Of a stretch of 64,000 nt of DNA, positions 16,943 through 24,147 are shown piece by piece. How positions within the stretch are numbered: position 1 is the first letter of the stretch; every line of letters begins with the position of its first letter. Under the pieces are notes generated by a model, which saw nothing but the letters and a program-made list of their open reading frames with translations, made no database searches and had not been told where the DNA came from. Source of the stretch: JAWLHU01 sp041690255. GTDB lineage: Bacteria; Bacillota; Sulfobacillia; Symbiobacteriales; Symbiobacteriaceae. The stretch lies in the NCBI GenBank assembly GCA_041690255.1, contig JAWLHU010000004.1, positions 62,001 to 126,000 on the forward strand, written 5' to 3'. The translations under genes were made by a program, and so were the position numbers.

Positions 16943-17014
16943 GATTCTACCCAGTCCCAAAGGGCGAAGTCTGTCGCATTCTGGCACCGCGTGAAAAGTG
17001 TCGTCATGGTGAGA

Positions 17015-17039
17015 GGGGGCCTAGCACCGCTAGGCCCCC
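17015..17039 (-). terminator. Hairpin between the 51-aa gene and the recombinase
   Basis: A perfect 11-bp stem (GGGGGCCTAGC / GCTAGGCCCCC) with a 3-base loop. The stop codon of the upstream small gene lies inside it and no T-run follows on the minus strand, so it may modulate read-through into the recombinase or protect RNA rather than terminate fully. Confidence 0.6.
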
Positions 17040-17185
17040 GGGTACCTCTCTTTACGCTTCAGATAGCGAGTGGGCGGATCGAGGAGCATTCGCAGTACTT
17101 CAGCAACCCGTTCCTGCGCCTCTGGCGAGGTGTCACGGATAACCTGAACTTTGAGGTCAAGTCTGGAGCGGGGCCTGGCTCTCAC
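17030..17185 (-). CDS. Small basic protein upstream of the recombinase; candidate directionality factor
   Basis: A 51-residue ORF starting with GTG at 17185, 8 bases after AGGAGG, and ending 88 bases before the recombinase ATG. It has a basic N-terminus (RARPRSRLDLKVQV), a central helix (SPEAQERVAEVLRMLL) and a basic end (RYLKRKERYPGA). Recombination directionality factors of serine integrases are often small basic proteins encoded next to the integrase (SprB of SPbeta is 58 residues), so this is a candidate. No sequence family is recognised. Confidence 0.6.
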   Translation of the reverse strand: MRARPRSRLDLKVQVIRDTSPEAQERVAEVLRMLLDPPTRYLKRKERYPGA

Positions 17186-17470
17186 TGCGCTCGCCTCCTT
17201 TAGGGCATCTTTACGTGCCGCACCGTTGTCCTAATTACTCCCGTCCGGTCCAACCTTTGCTCTTCTCCTGTAAACGTACTGGAATAGCGGGGAGATGCCA
17301 ATAGGATGCAACTCTTTTTACCAAGGGCTCAAGGCTTGGGAGTAGCTCCCGGACTGGGAAGGCGGAGGTGTTCCCCTCCACAGAAATGCATTCTTGCAGG
17401 AATGGTAAACTTCAACGCAGAATTTCTAGTTACTAACTCTCAGGCTCGGAATAATGGGAGGAGTTGACCG

Positions 17471-17536
17471 ATGGCTGATCCTAATCGTGAACTGCAGAGT
17501 CTGGCAGTGATTGCCAAAATCAGGGCCAACTTATGA
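17471..17536 (+). CDS. Tiny ORF 1 upstream of unknown gene (21 aa)
   Basis: ATG at 17471 is preceded by GGGAGGAG at a spacing of 7-8 bases and encodes MADPNRELQSLAVIAKIRANL. Its TGA overlaps the ATG of the next tiny ORF (ATGA at 17533-17536). It may be a regulatory leader peptide or the true start of the following gene separated by a frameshift. Confidence 0.4.
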   Translation: MADPNRELQSLAVIAKIRANL

Positions 17537-17589
17537 CATCGCCTTCGTCGTGCATGACGGGACTCAGTTCTCGGTACAAGGTGGAGTAA
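17533..17589 (+). CDS. Tiny ORF 2 upstream of unknown gene (18 aa)
   Basis: ATG at 17533 overlaps the preceding stop; the 18-residue ORF ends with TAA at 17587-17589, two bases before the next ATG at 17592. The chained overlaps suggest translational coupling. No similarity recognised. Confidence 0.3.
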   Translation: MTSPSSCMTGLSSRYKVE

Positions 17590-17591
17590 CC

Positions 17592-18290
17592 ATGCAGTAC
17601 AGAATAAGAATACCAGTCGAGCTGTTTCCAGGTGAGCCTTTTGAAGTCAAGTTCACTCGTGACTCACAACAGTGGGCGAACCTATCTACTACCGATTTGA
17701 AGAGTGGTCGGGTAAAGATACCAAACGACCAGTTCCGGTACGATAAGTGTGTACCGGATGAAGTGTGTGCGCTTTGGTCTAGGGACGTACTCACACCAGT
17801 GCTTTCTCGAAAGATACCCAGGGGTTGCATCCTGATCGTGTTAGAATCGCCTCACTGCAGTGAATACACCCCTGACTTCCATCCGCTAGGACCCCTTCGC
17901 CTGTGTCGGTCCCGACATCGGCTCTATTCCCATCTGCCCCGGCTATTGAAGAAGGCAAAGCAGACAAGAGGTCATATGGTTTTGTGTAACCCCATCCAAT
18001 TCCAGACGTCACTCCATCGACTCATGACGTTGGAAGCGCAGGGTGACCTCCAGGACCTTGTAAGAAATGCTGTCTGGAGAGAGCTATACCAGGCCAGTCG
18101 AAATAACGTCCGTGTATTTGAGGCGGACTTTCTTCGACGTCTGGACGATTACCAGCCTGCGCTCATTATTAACGCGTGTACCGAGGACCTTCGTCAGCCG
18201 GTACTGGACACGCTAAAGACCCGAAAATACCCGGTCCGCACCGTAAACGCCCACCCCTCAGACTGGGGGCTTAGCACGGATTTCATATAG
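17592..18290 (+). CDS. Hypothetical protein carried by the spoVK element
   Basis: A 232-residue protein starting at ATG 17592 after an AGGTGGAG site. The frame is open further upstream to a TTG at 17511 but without a ribosome-binding site. It begins MQYRIRIPVELFPGEPFEV and contains GCILIVLESPHCSEYTP, HMVLCNPIQFQTSLHR and a late INACTEDLR. The conserved-looking blocks around LESPHCSEY and LCNPIQFQTS suggest an enzyme-like alpha/beta fold, but I do not recognise the family. Lower GC than the host genes. It is the only cargo gene on the plus strand. Confidence 0.7.
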   Translation: MQYRIRIPVELFPGEPFEVKFTRDSQQWANLSTTDLKSGRVKIPNDQFRYDKCVPDEVCALWSRDVLTPVLSRKIPRGCILIVLESPHCSEYTPDFHPLGPLRLCRSRHRLYSHLPRLLKKAKQTRGHMVLCNPIQFQTSLHRLMTLEAQGDLQDLVRNAVWRELYQASRNNVRVFEADFLRRLDDYQPALIINACTEDLRQPVLDTLKTRKYPVRTVNAHPSDWGLSTDFI

Positions 18291-18366
18291 CTGGAACTCC
18301 CCCGAGTTCACCCGAGCGTAGAGCCATCCTGATCGAACTAGGGAAAAGGCGCTGACCAACATGTAC

Positions 18367-18394
18367 GCGGCTCCGCCACACTTGGCGGAGCCGC
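18367..18394 (+). terminator. Rho-independent terminator
   Basis: A perfect 12-bp stem (GCGGCTCCGCCA / TGGCGGAGCCGC) with a 4-base loop, followed by CTTAGTT, 76 bases after the unknown plus-strand gene. The rest of the 307-base gap 18291-18597 shows no gene. Confidence 0.7.
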
Positions 18395-18597
18395 CTTAGT
18401 TGATGTACCCAGCAGCACTGACGGCTAGCATTCAAGAGGGCCACTGGGAGGCCAGGAGGGCTGCAAATTCGCTCCTGAGGGACAAACGGAAGCGTGCTTC
18501 CTACCACTAGACCCGGCTGAGGATGAGCCCATGACCCCAATCGGCAAGGACTGACAGCCAACCTGGAACTTCAGCTTGGCTCTCAGCACGCGAGGGG

Positions 18598-19941
18598 TTA
18601 GCGACTCCGACCGTCATCCCGGGATCTCTGACGCCGGCGTCGGTAGATCAGGTCATACTCCCGGTCTCGTTCCAGTTGGAACCCGACTAAGGCTATTGTG
18701 GCCCGCTCTAGGGTCCTAGTGAGGGTGGTTGCTTTCTCTTCGAGGCCAAGTAGCCTTCCACGATTCTTCTCCCACTTGCTTCGCTGCTCGTTGAGGTCGC
18801 CGCCGGATGTGACACCCAGGCCCAGAGCCTTCACCTCTGCGGCCTCGTACCGATTCCGAGCAGCTACATACTCCTGTCGCATTTCGGTGCTGAAGAAGCG
18901 CTTCACAGCCGCGATTGGGTCCTTAAACCGCCTTACGGCATCTGCCGCACTCTCCAACTCTCGCAGTGCCTCCGTCGCTCGATCCAGGCGCTGCCCCTCT
19001 TTCAGGATGGAGGCCATTTCGGCCTGGATCTCTCGCAACCCAGATTTGCTCTCGTCGTACAGGTCTTCCACGGCGTCCCGGCTCAGTTCCCGGCCCCCAC
19101 AGCTATAGTACTCCAGTTGTGCCAGAGCCTTGGAGTGCTCAAACGACCATCCCCGCTGCTCCTGGCGGGCGACATGGCGCTTCGAGACCACCTGCTCGAT
19201 CTGCAACTGCTTCCGCTCTTCCCTCGCCTTCGCCAAGTCCACCACGACGGTATTGTGCTCGGCTACAAGCCGGTTATGGTCGCCCTTCTCGGTGGGGACA
19301 CCCCTCCGCTCCAAGGCGGCTGCGTGCGGCCCCAAGTGAACCTGTGGAAGCCTTTCTGAGCCCTGCTCGGCCAGGCTCCGATGGTCGATCCGCTCCGCCC
19401 TGCCCACTCGTTCCAAGGCCCGGTTGGCATGGGTGGCCCACTGCTCCCGCCAGGTCTCCAGCAACTCAGGCCTGTTCCAGTCCCGGTTTTTCTTGCTGGA
19501 GAGCCCCTCTGGCCCCATCTCCCGCATGGTGAGCATGATATGGGCGTGGGGGTTCCTCTTGGTCCGGTGGATGGCCACATCCGCTACCATGCCTAAGGAG
19601 ACGAACTGCTCCTGGGCGTAACCGGCGATCAACTCCCGTTGCTGCTCCTTGCTAAGCTCCTTCGGGAAGGCGACGACGATCTCCCGAGCCACCTGGGCGT
19701 CTGAGCGGCGCTCCGCCTTCTCCACGGCATTCCAGAGCTGCGATCGGTCATGCACCCAGGACGGAGAGCCAGCGGGGGAGAGTATCTGCGCCTCTATCTC
19801 CCCCCGGCGGCGAGTGTAGTCAAATACCTGGCCGGTGCGCTCATCAACGATGCGCTCGCCCGCACGGTAGGCGGCGGCGCCGGTGGCGGTACGCCCTGCG
19901 CTTCTGCCGATGATTTGCGCGTTCATGTAGAAGATTGCCAC
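18598..19941 (-). CDS. MobA/MobL-family relaxase
   Basis: A 447-residue relaxase. The N-terminus (VAIFYMNAQIIGRSAGRTATGAAAYRAGERI) matches MobA/MobL and the TraA relaxase domain. The active-site histidines are seen in RNPHAHIMLTMR near residue 130, and the C-terminal half is a long coiled region. Relaxases nick DNA at oriT to start conjugative transfer. GTG at 19941 follows GGGAGGTG by 7 bases; the frame is open further upstream but that part reads as non-coding. No coupling protein or type IV secretion genes are present, so transfer would need a helper. Confidence 0.85.
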   Translation of the reverse strand: MAIFYMNAQIIGRSAGRTATGAAAYRAGERIVDERTGQVFDYTRRRGEIEAQILSPAGSPSWVHDRSQLWNAVEKAERRSDAQVAREIVVAFPKELSKEQQRELIAGYAQEQFVSLGMVADVAIHRTKRNPHAHIMLTMREMGPEGLSSKKNRDWNRPELLETWREQWATHANRALERVGRAERIDHRSLAEQGSERLPQVHLGPHAAALERRGVPTEKGDHNRLVAEHNTVVVDLAKAREERKQLQIEQVVSKRHVARQEQRGWSFEHSKALAQLEYYSCGGRELSRDAVEDLYDESKSGLREIQAEMASILKEGQRLDRATEALRELESAADAVRRFKDPIAAVKRFFSTEMRQEYVAARNRYEAAEVKALGLGVTSGGDLNEQRSKWEKNRGRLLGLEEKATTLTRTLERATIALVGFQLERDREYDLIYRRRRQRSRDDGRSR

Positions 19942-20004
19942 GGTGCCCACCTCCCGTTCCCGGATCGGGGATGCCCCCTCTCGGCGAGGGCGGGTGGGAC
20001 CCAG

Positions 20005-20099
20005 CCACATCGGGAGATGTGGGTGGGCCGCCTGAGCCACCGGGGTGCAGGGGCGAAGCCCCATGCCGCAACACATCGGCACAGCCGATGTATAGTTGC
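20005..20099. other. Candidate oriT region upstream of the relaxase
   Basis: Between 19942 and 20443 no gene is convincing. The segment holds three dyads: CCACATC-GGGA-GATGTGG (20005-20022), GGGGC-GAA-GCCCC near 20049-20062, and GCAAC-ACATCGGC-ACA-GCCGATGT-ATA-GTTGC (20068-20099). Inverted repeats of this size directly before a mob gene are usual for oriT. No known nic sequence was recognised. Confidence 0.4.
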
Positions 20100-20384
20100 G
20101 CCCTTCGCTCTCGCTCGGGATGAGGGTACCATGGGGGCACGCTCGTGGGAATGCGTTGGCAGGCGTTTTCACTATGGGTGCAACGCTCCATGAAAAGGGC
20201 GAGGACGCCAGCCTGCAAAGGATGGTTAGGTGAGAAGTGGCACCGGGAGGGGCAGGCTCCGACCTGGCCCTCCTAATGGCAGAACACCACGGGCCGGAGG
20301 GGCAGTCAAGGCCTTGCCGGCTTCGCCGGTGGCGCCGTGGGCGCCAGCCTTGACCGCTCCTACTGCCCGTGGTCTCTAATAGCC

Positions 20385-20416
20385 AAGGCCGCCCAGGATT
20401 ACTCCTGGACGGCCTT
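20385..20416. terminator. Long hairpin between relaxase leader and membrane-protein gene
   Basis: A 14-bp stem with one mismatch (AAGGCCGCCCAGGA / TCCTGGACGGCCTT) and a 4-base loop TTAC, just beyond the end of the minus-strand membrane-protein gene. A second large dyad with CACGGGC / GCCCGTG ends surrounds 20288-20372. Terminator or part of the transfer origin. Confidence 0.5.
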
Positions 20417-20443
20417 GTATGACAAGGTCATACACTATCCCCG

Positions 20444-20941
20444 TCAGTCCCACCACAACACTAGTTGAGATTGCCCCCGGTCGACTTCCGGGTCAAAGTC
20501 TTCGTGCTCTGCTTCTTGGGCAGCGATACGAAATAGGGCAGCGCGCTGTCTCGGATCAGAAGGCAGTGAGACAATCAATGTGTCGGCGTATGGGCCGCCT
20601 TCCTGCTTTATTCGCCATTCCTCGTCAAGAATGCCGCTCACCAGAACCTGCATGGCGCCAGCCGAGTACAGCGACTCCACGAACGCAAGGGCTTCCTCGG
20701 AGGATTCAAAGCGGTTACCTGCAAACGCAAACCTATTCGGATTCGCTTTCAGCCACTCTCTGGCCTCAAACGTCGGCCCTAAATCCAACTCTCCCATCAC
20801 CGCCTTAGTTGCATCCACCGTAACATCTCTATGTGACTGTCGTTTGACTCCGAGGATCAACACGATGACGATTATGGCCATAACGGCTACGATGAGTGGC
20901 TTCAGGGCGGTCTCCTCCTCGTCGGTTGCGGCATTTCGCAA
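20444..20941 (-). CDS. Hypothetical membrane-anchored protein of the element
   Basis: A 165-residue protein with one N-terminal transmembrane helix (residues about 14-32, LKPLIVAVMAIIVIVLILGV) and an acidic extracytoplasmic domain ending ...SQLVLWWD. The TTG start at 20941 follows CGGTGAG and lies 7 bases after the stop of the HTH gene, so the two form an operon. No family recognised. Confidence 0.65.
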   Translation of the reverse strand: MRNAATDEEETALKPLIVAVMAIIVIVLILGVKRQSHRDVTVDATKAVMGELDLGPTFEAREWLKANPNRFAFAGNRFESSEEALAFVESLYSAGAMQVLVSGILDEEWRIKQEGGPYADTLIVSLPSDPRQRAALFRIAAQEAEHEDFDPEVDRGQSQLVLWWD

Positions 20942-20947
20942 TGAAAC

Positions 20948-21316
20948 TCACCGAAGAGAATTCTGCATGTTGTTACGTTTCCCTTCCTCTCGCGCTGCCC
21001 GATATGTCGCAGGCCACACTCCGATCGATGCGCATGCGTCCCGCTGGCTCCGTCCTTGGGCGATCAGGTTGTCCACCTGGTTAACGAGGTTCTCCAGCGA
21101 CCCAAACCACTGGATCAGACCTAGAGCCTTGGCCTCCCGGATGGAACGCAAGGGAATGCCATTCTCCCGGAAGAGCCGCTGCATTGTCTTGTACGAGACG
21201 TCACCCAGCCGACATACATCCTCGGCGGGTAACTGTTTGTCCCAGTAGAGAAACCGCAGATACTCTACAAGCCCCGCCCCGTACCGGGGGGCATCGTCCT
21301 GCACGCTATTATGCAA
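20948..21316 (-). CDS. HTH protein at the right end of the element
   Basis: A 122-residue reading frame with a helix-turn-helix-like segment (EDVCRLGDVSYKTMQRLF, about residues 32-49) followed by a second helical pair (RSQRDACASIGVWPATYR). The apparent TTG start at 21316 lies inside the attachment arm and has no ribosome-binding site. In the excised circle the frame is continuous with the recombinase (via SSHNAFVLHNSVQ), giving a fusion of about 667 residues. In the integrated state it is cut off from that start and may be silent or poorly expressed. Confidence 0.6.
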   Translation of the reverse strand: MHNSVQDDAPRYGAGLVEYLRFLYWDKQLPAEDVCRLGDVSYKTMQRLFRENGIPLRSIREAKALGLIQWFGSLENLVNQVDNLIAQGRSQRDACASIGVWPATYRAAREEGKRNNMQNSLR

Positions 21317-21344
21317 AACGAATGCATTGTGCGGACCAGGCAGT
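21308..21344. other. Right attachment site of the spoVK element
   Basis: Element arm 21308-21331 (begins ATTATGCAAAACGAATG), central CG (21332-21333) and chromosomal half-site GACCAGGCAG ending at 21343. The two chromosomal half-sites together form a palindromic attB (CTSCMTGGWS-CG-SWCCAKGSAG), as expected for a large serine recombinase. Confidence 0.85.
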
Positions 21345-21918
21345 CGATCGACTCCTTGCCGAAGTCCTTCTCACCGCCCCGGGCCAGGGAGTAAGCCTCA
21401 TCAATAAAGAGGACCCCGCCGACCGCCCGCTTCACCACCTCCCGAGTCCGCTGGGCGGTGTGGCCGATATACTCGCCGACCAGGTCGGCCCGTTCCACCT
21501 CGATCATATGCCCCCTGGGCAGGACGCCCATCTCCTTGAAGAGGCGGCCCAGCAATCGGGCGACCGTCGTCTTGCCGGTGCCCGGGTTGCCGGTGAAGAT
21601 CATATGTAAACCGACCGCTTCGCTCAGAAGCCCATATCGGGCTCGCTTTACCTGGATCTCCGTGTATGCCTTGACCTCCCGCACATGCTGCTTCACCCCG
21701 CCAAGCCCCACCAGCCCATCCAGCTCGGCCAGGATCGCCGAGATCCGACGCTCCCGCTCCTGCTCCTCGTCTGTCCCCCCCGCCGCCGGGGTGGCGACGG
21801 TCTTCCGGCGGCGCAGGTCGACCGCCATCTGGAGTGCGTGAGCCGGGCTGATCTCGCCTTGCCGGAGCCACTGGCTGATCTCGTCCATACGCACCGGTCG
21901 TCTGGCCTTTGACACCAT
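21332..21918 (-). CDS. spoVK: SpoVK, N-terminal part (split gene)
   Basis: The 5' part of spoVK, from ATG 21918 (GAGGTGG site upstream) to the element boundary. It encodes an N-terminal helical region, Walker A GNPGTGKTT, the ERADLVGEYIGHTA strand, Walker B GGVLFIDEAYSLARGGE and then GKESIDCLVR, where the element begins. In the interrupted state the frame continues into the element for about 20 foreign residues and stops at 21265. SpoVK is an AAA+ protein needed for spore maturation in Bacillus subtilis, where it has 322 residues. Without the C-terminal lid and arginine finger this fragment should be inactive. A CATACT hexamer at 21995-21990 could belong to a sporulation promoter. Confidence 0.93.
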
Positions 21919-22051
21919 GGCGTTCCACCTCGCCCCACAGCATACGCCGGCGAGGGCCTGGACGTGTCTTTGCATTTGGTCGCCGGGGCAGTATGATAGG
22001 AATCACTTGGGAGAGCAATTGCCGGGCACAGCCAGTAAGGAGAGAATGATC

Positions 22052-22975
22052 ATGGGGATCCTCCGGGCTATCGGAGATACATCAATGGTGCGCCTTCGCA
22101 AGGTGGTCCCGTCCACGAGTGCCGGCATCTTCGTCAAATTGGAGTGGGAGAACCCCACCGGCAGCATGAAGGACCGGATGGCGCAGGCCGTCATCTCACA
22201 GGCGGAGCGGGATGGCCGGCTGCAGCCCGGGGATACGGTCATCGAGTACACGGGTGGCAGCACGGGGGCATCGCTTGCCTTCGTCTGCGCTGCCAAGGGC
22301 TACGCGATGAAGATCGTCACCTCGGATGCCTTCAGCCAGGAGAAGCGGGATCAAATGGCGGCCCTGGGGGCGGAACTCACCCTTGTCCCCAGCGAGGGCG
22401 GCCTGACCACCAAGAAGCTGATCCTGGAGATGATCGAGACCGCCCGCAGGCTGAGCGAAGAGCCGCACACCTTCTGGACCGACCAGTTGAACAACCACGA
22501 CAGCATCGCCGGCTACTACGCCCTGGGCGAGGAGATCTGGCGGCAGACAGACGGCCAGATCGACGCTTTCGTGCACACCGTCGGCACGGCGGCCTCCCTG
22601 CGCGGGGTGGCCACGGTGCTGAAGCGGCATAAGCCGAGCGTCAAGATCATCGCCGTGGAACCGGCCGAATCATCGGTCCTGCTGGGCGGTCAGCCAGGCC
22701 CCCACAAGATCGAAGGGGTCGGGATTGGCTATACGCCGCCGCTCTGGGACCCGAGCCTCGTGGACGAGATCCTGCCGATCAGGACCGCAGACGCCAAGGA
22801 GATGGCCAGGCGGCTTGCCCGGGAGGAAGCCCTCTTCGCCGGGACCTCATCCGGTGCGAACGTACTCGCTGCCCTGCAGGTGGCAGAGCGGCTGGGGCCG
22901 GGAGCCACGGTGGTCACGTTGATGGTCGACTCCGGCCTGAAGTACATGAACACGGACGTCTACCGGAAAGGCTGA
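22052..22975 (+). CDS. PLP-dependent cysteine synthase-family protein
   Basis: A 307-residue fold-type II PLP enzyme. The Schiff-base lysine lies in ENPTGSMKDRMA (around residue 40), the substrate loop is EYTGGSTGAS, and the phosphate-binding loop GTAASL follows. These match cysteine synthase/cystathionine beta-synthase-like proteins, though it diverges from CysK. The chosen ATG at 22052 lies 9 bases after AAGGAG. It is divergent from spoVK. Its 3' end overlaps the converging ada gene by 16 bases. Confidence 0.85.
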   Translation: MGILRAIGDTSMVRLRKVVPSTSAGIFVKLEWENPTGSMKDRMAQAVISQAERDGRLQPGDTVIEYTGGSTGASLAFVCAAKGYAMKIVTSDAFSQEKRDQMAALGAELTLVPSEGGLTTKKLILEMIETARRLSEEPHTFWTDQLNNHDSIAGYYALGEEIWRQTDGQIDAFVHTVGTAASLRGVATVLKRHKPSVKIIAVEPAESSVLLGGQPGPHKIEGVGIGYTPPLWDPSLVDEILPIRTADAKEMARRLAREEALFAGTSSGANVLAALQVAERLGPGATVVTLMVDSGLKYMNTDVYRKG

Positions 22976-24015
22976 TCCAGGGCCGCACCCCCCGCCTCCC
23001 CCTCCAACAGGGCCCGCTTTCGCTCCACTCCCCAGCGGTAGCCGCTCAGTTCGCCGGTGGAGCGGACGACCCGATGGCAGGGGATCGCCAGGGCCACCCT
23101 GTTGGAGGCACAGGCCCTCGCCACCGCCCGGACCGCCGAGGGCGAGCCGATCTGGGCGGCCACCTCCTGGTAGGAGCGGACCTCGCCGTAGGGAATGGCC
23201 CGCAGGGCCGTCCAGACCCGCTCCTGAAAGGGCGTCGCCCTCAGGTCCAACGGCAGCTCTGTCAACCCGGGCTCCCCCGCCAGGTAGGCCTCCACCGCGG
23301 CGACGTACGACCCCAGGGCCGTGGCGTCCTCCACCCGTTCGGCCCGGGGGAACTCCGCCGCCAACTGCGCCACGAGCTCCGCTGCATCATCGCCGAACCA
23401 GAGAGCGCAGAGCCCCCGGTCCGTCGCCGCCAGCAGCATCTGGCCCAGCCGGACCGGCGTGCAGGCGTAGCGAATCCGCACCCCTGCCCCGCCGCGCCGG
23501 TAGGCCCCCGGGCTCATGCCCAGGGCGGCGGTGGCGCCCTCGTAGACGGCCCGGGAGGAGCCATAGCCCGCTCCGTACGTCGCATCCACCACCGTGGCGC
23601 CCTGGCGCAGCCCATCTTTCAGCCGCTCCGCCCGGACCATCCGGCCGTACGCCGCGGGACTCAGCCCGGTCGCCCGCTTGAAGAGCCGCTGCAGGTGAAA
23701 GGGACTCATGCCGGCCAGTTCGCCCAGGGCCGCCAGCGAGAGCGGCTCCAGCGCCTCATCGATCGCCTGCTTCACGGCGGCCACGACCCGTTCCTCATTG
23801 CTCGCCCCTTCCGGCCGGCAGCGCTGGCAGGGCCGGAACCCGGCCGACTCGGCGGCAGCGGCCGTGTCAAAGAAGCGGACATGCTCCCGGCGCGGCCGCC
23901 GGGAGGGACAGGATGGCCGGCAGAAGATCCCCGTCGAACGGACCCCGTAGAAGAACCGGCCATCGGCACGGGCATCACGCTCCAGCACCGCCTGCCAGCG
24001 CACATCATCCATCAT
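22960..24015 (-). CDS. ada: Bifunctional Ada: AraC-type regulator / methylated-DNA methyltransferase
   Basis: A 351-residue Ada. The N-terminal domain has the zinc cysteines (STGIFCRPSCPSRRP and RPCQRC), where the first acts as methyl-phosphotriester acceptor. An AraC-type HTH follows (LGELAGMSPFHLQRLFKRATG). The C-terminal O6-methylguanine transferase domain contains the acceptor cysteine in LAIPCHRVV. This fused layout makes Ada both the repair enzyme and the activator of the adaptive response. ATG at 24015 (ATGATG) follows GGGGGAG. Confidence 0.93.
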   Translation of the reverse strand: MMDDVRWQAVLERDARADGRFFYGVRSTGIFCRPSCPSRRPRREHVRFFDTAAAAESAGFRPCQRCRPEGASNEERVVAAVKQAIDEALEPLSLAALGELAGMSPFHLQRLFKRATGLSPAAYGRMVRAERLKDGLRQGATVVDATYGAGYGSSRAVYEGATAALGMSPGAYRRGGAGVRIRYACTPVRLGQMLLAATDRGLCALWFGDDAAELVAQLAAEFPRAERVEDATALGSYVAAVEAYLAGEPGLTELPLDLRATPFQERVWTALRAIPYGEVRSYQEVAAQIGSPSAVRAVARACASNRVALAIPCHRVVRSTGELSGYRWGVERKRALLEGEAGGAALDQPFR

Positions 24016-24147
24016 GAGACTCCCCCTCTCGTCTACCTCCAGCATACCAGGGGCCCCGAACCCATTCTATCCGAACCTTGCGGTCAAACCGAGGCCCACT
24101 CCACATAACATGGAACGATGGGATGCAAAAAGGAGGGCGCAAGTCAC

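Larger units (their letters stand above)
15323..21333. mobile_element. Intervening element in spoVK (skin-like, 6,009 bp)
   Basis: A 6,009-bp insertion between the two central CG dinucleotides, dividing spoVK. Its cargo is the serine recombinase, a 51-residue protein upstream of it, an unknown gene preceded by two tiny coupled ORFs, a MobA/MobL relaxase, a membrane protein and an HTH protein. The element is visibly less GC-rich than its flanks, especially around 17.2-18.2 kb and 20.5-21.2 kb. Excision would leave an uninterrupted, in-frame spoVK and a circle with a 50-bp palindromic attP. By analogy with skin elements in sigK, spoVFB and spoVR of bacilli, mother-cell excision during sporulation is expected. 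The relaxase suggests the circle is also mobilizable. Confidence 0.9.

Noticed and set aside
16991..17203. Plus-strand 70-codon ORF before the recombinase
   Set aside because: No ribosome-binding site, and the opposite strand carries a better-supported 51-residue ORF with AGGAGG.
17511..17591. Longer TTG start for the unknown element gene
   Set aside because: No ribosome-binding site at 17511, whereas ATG 17592 has AGGTGGAG at a good distance.
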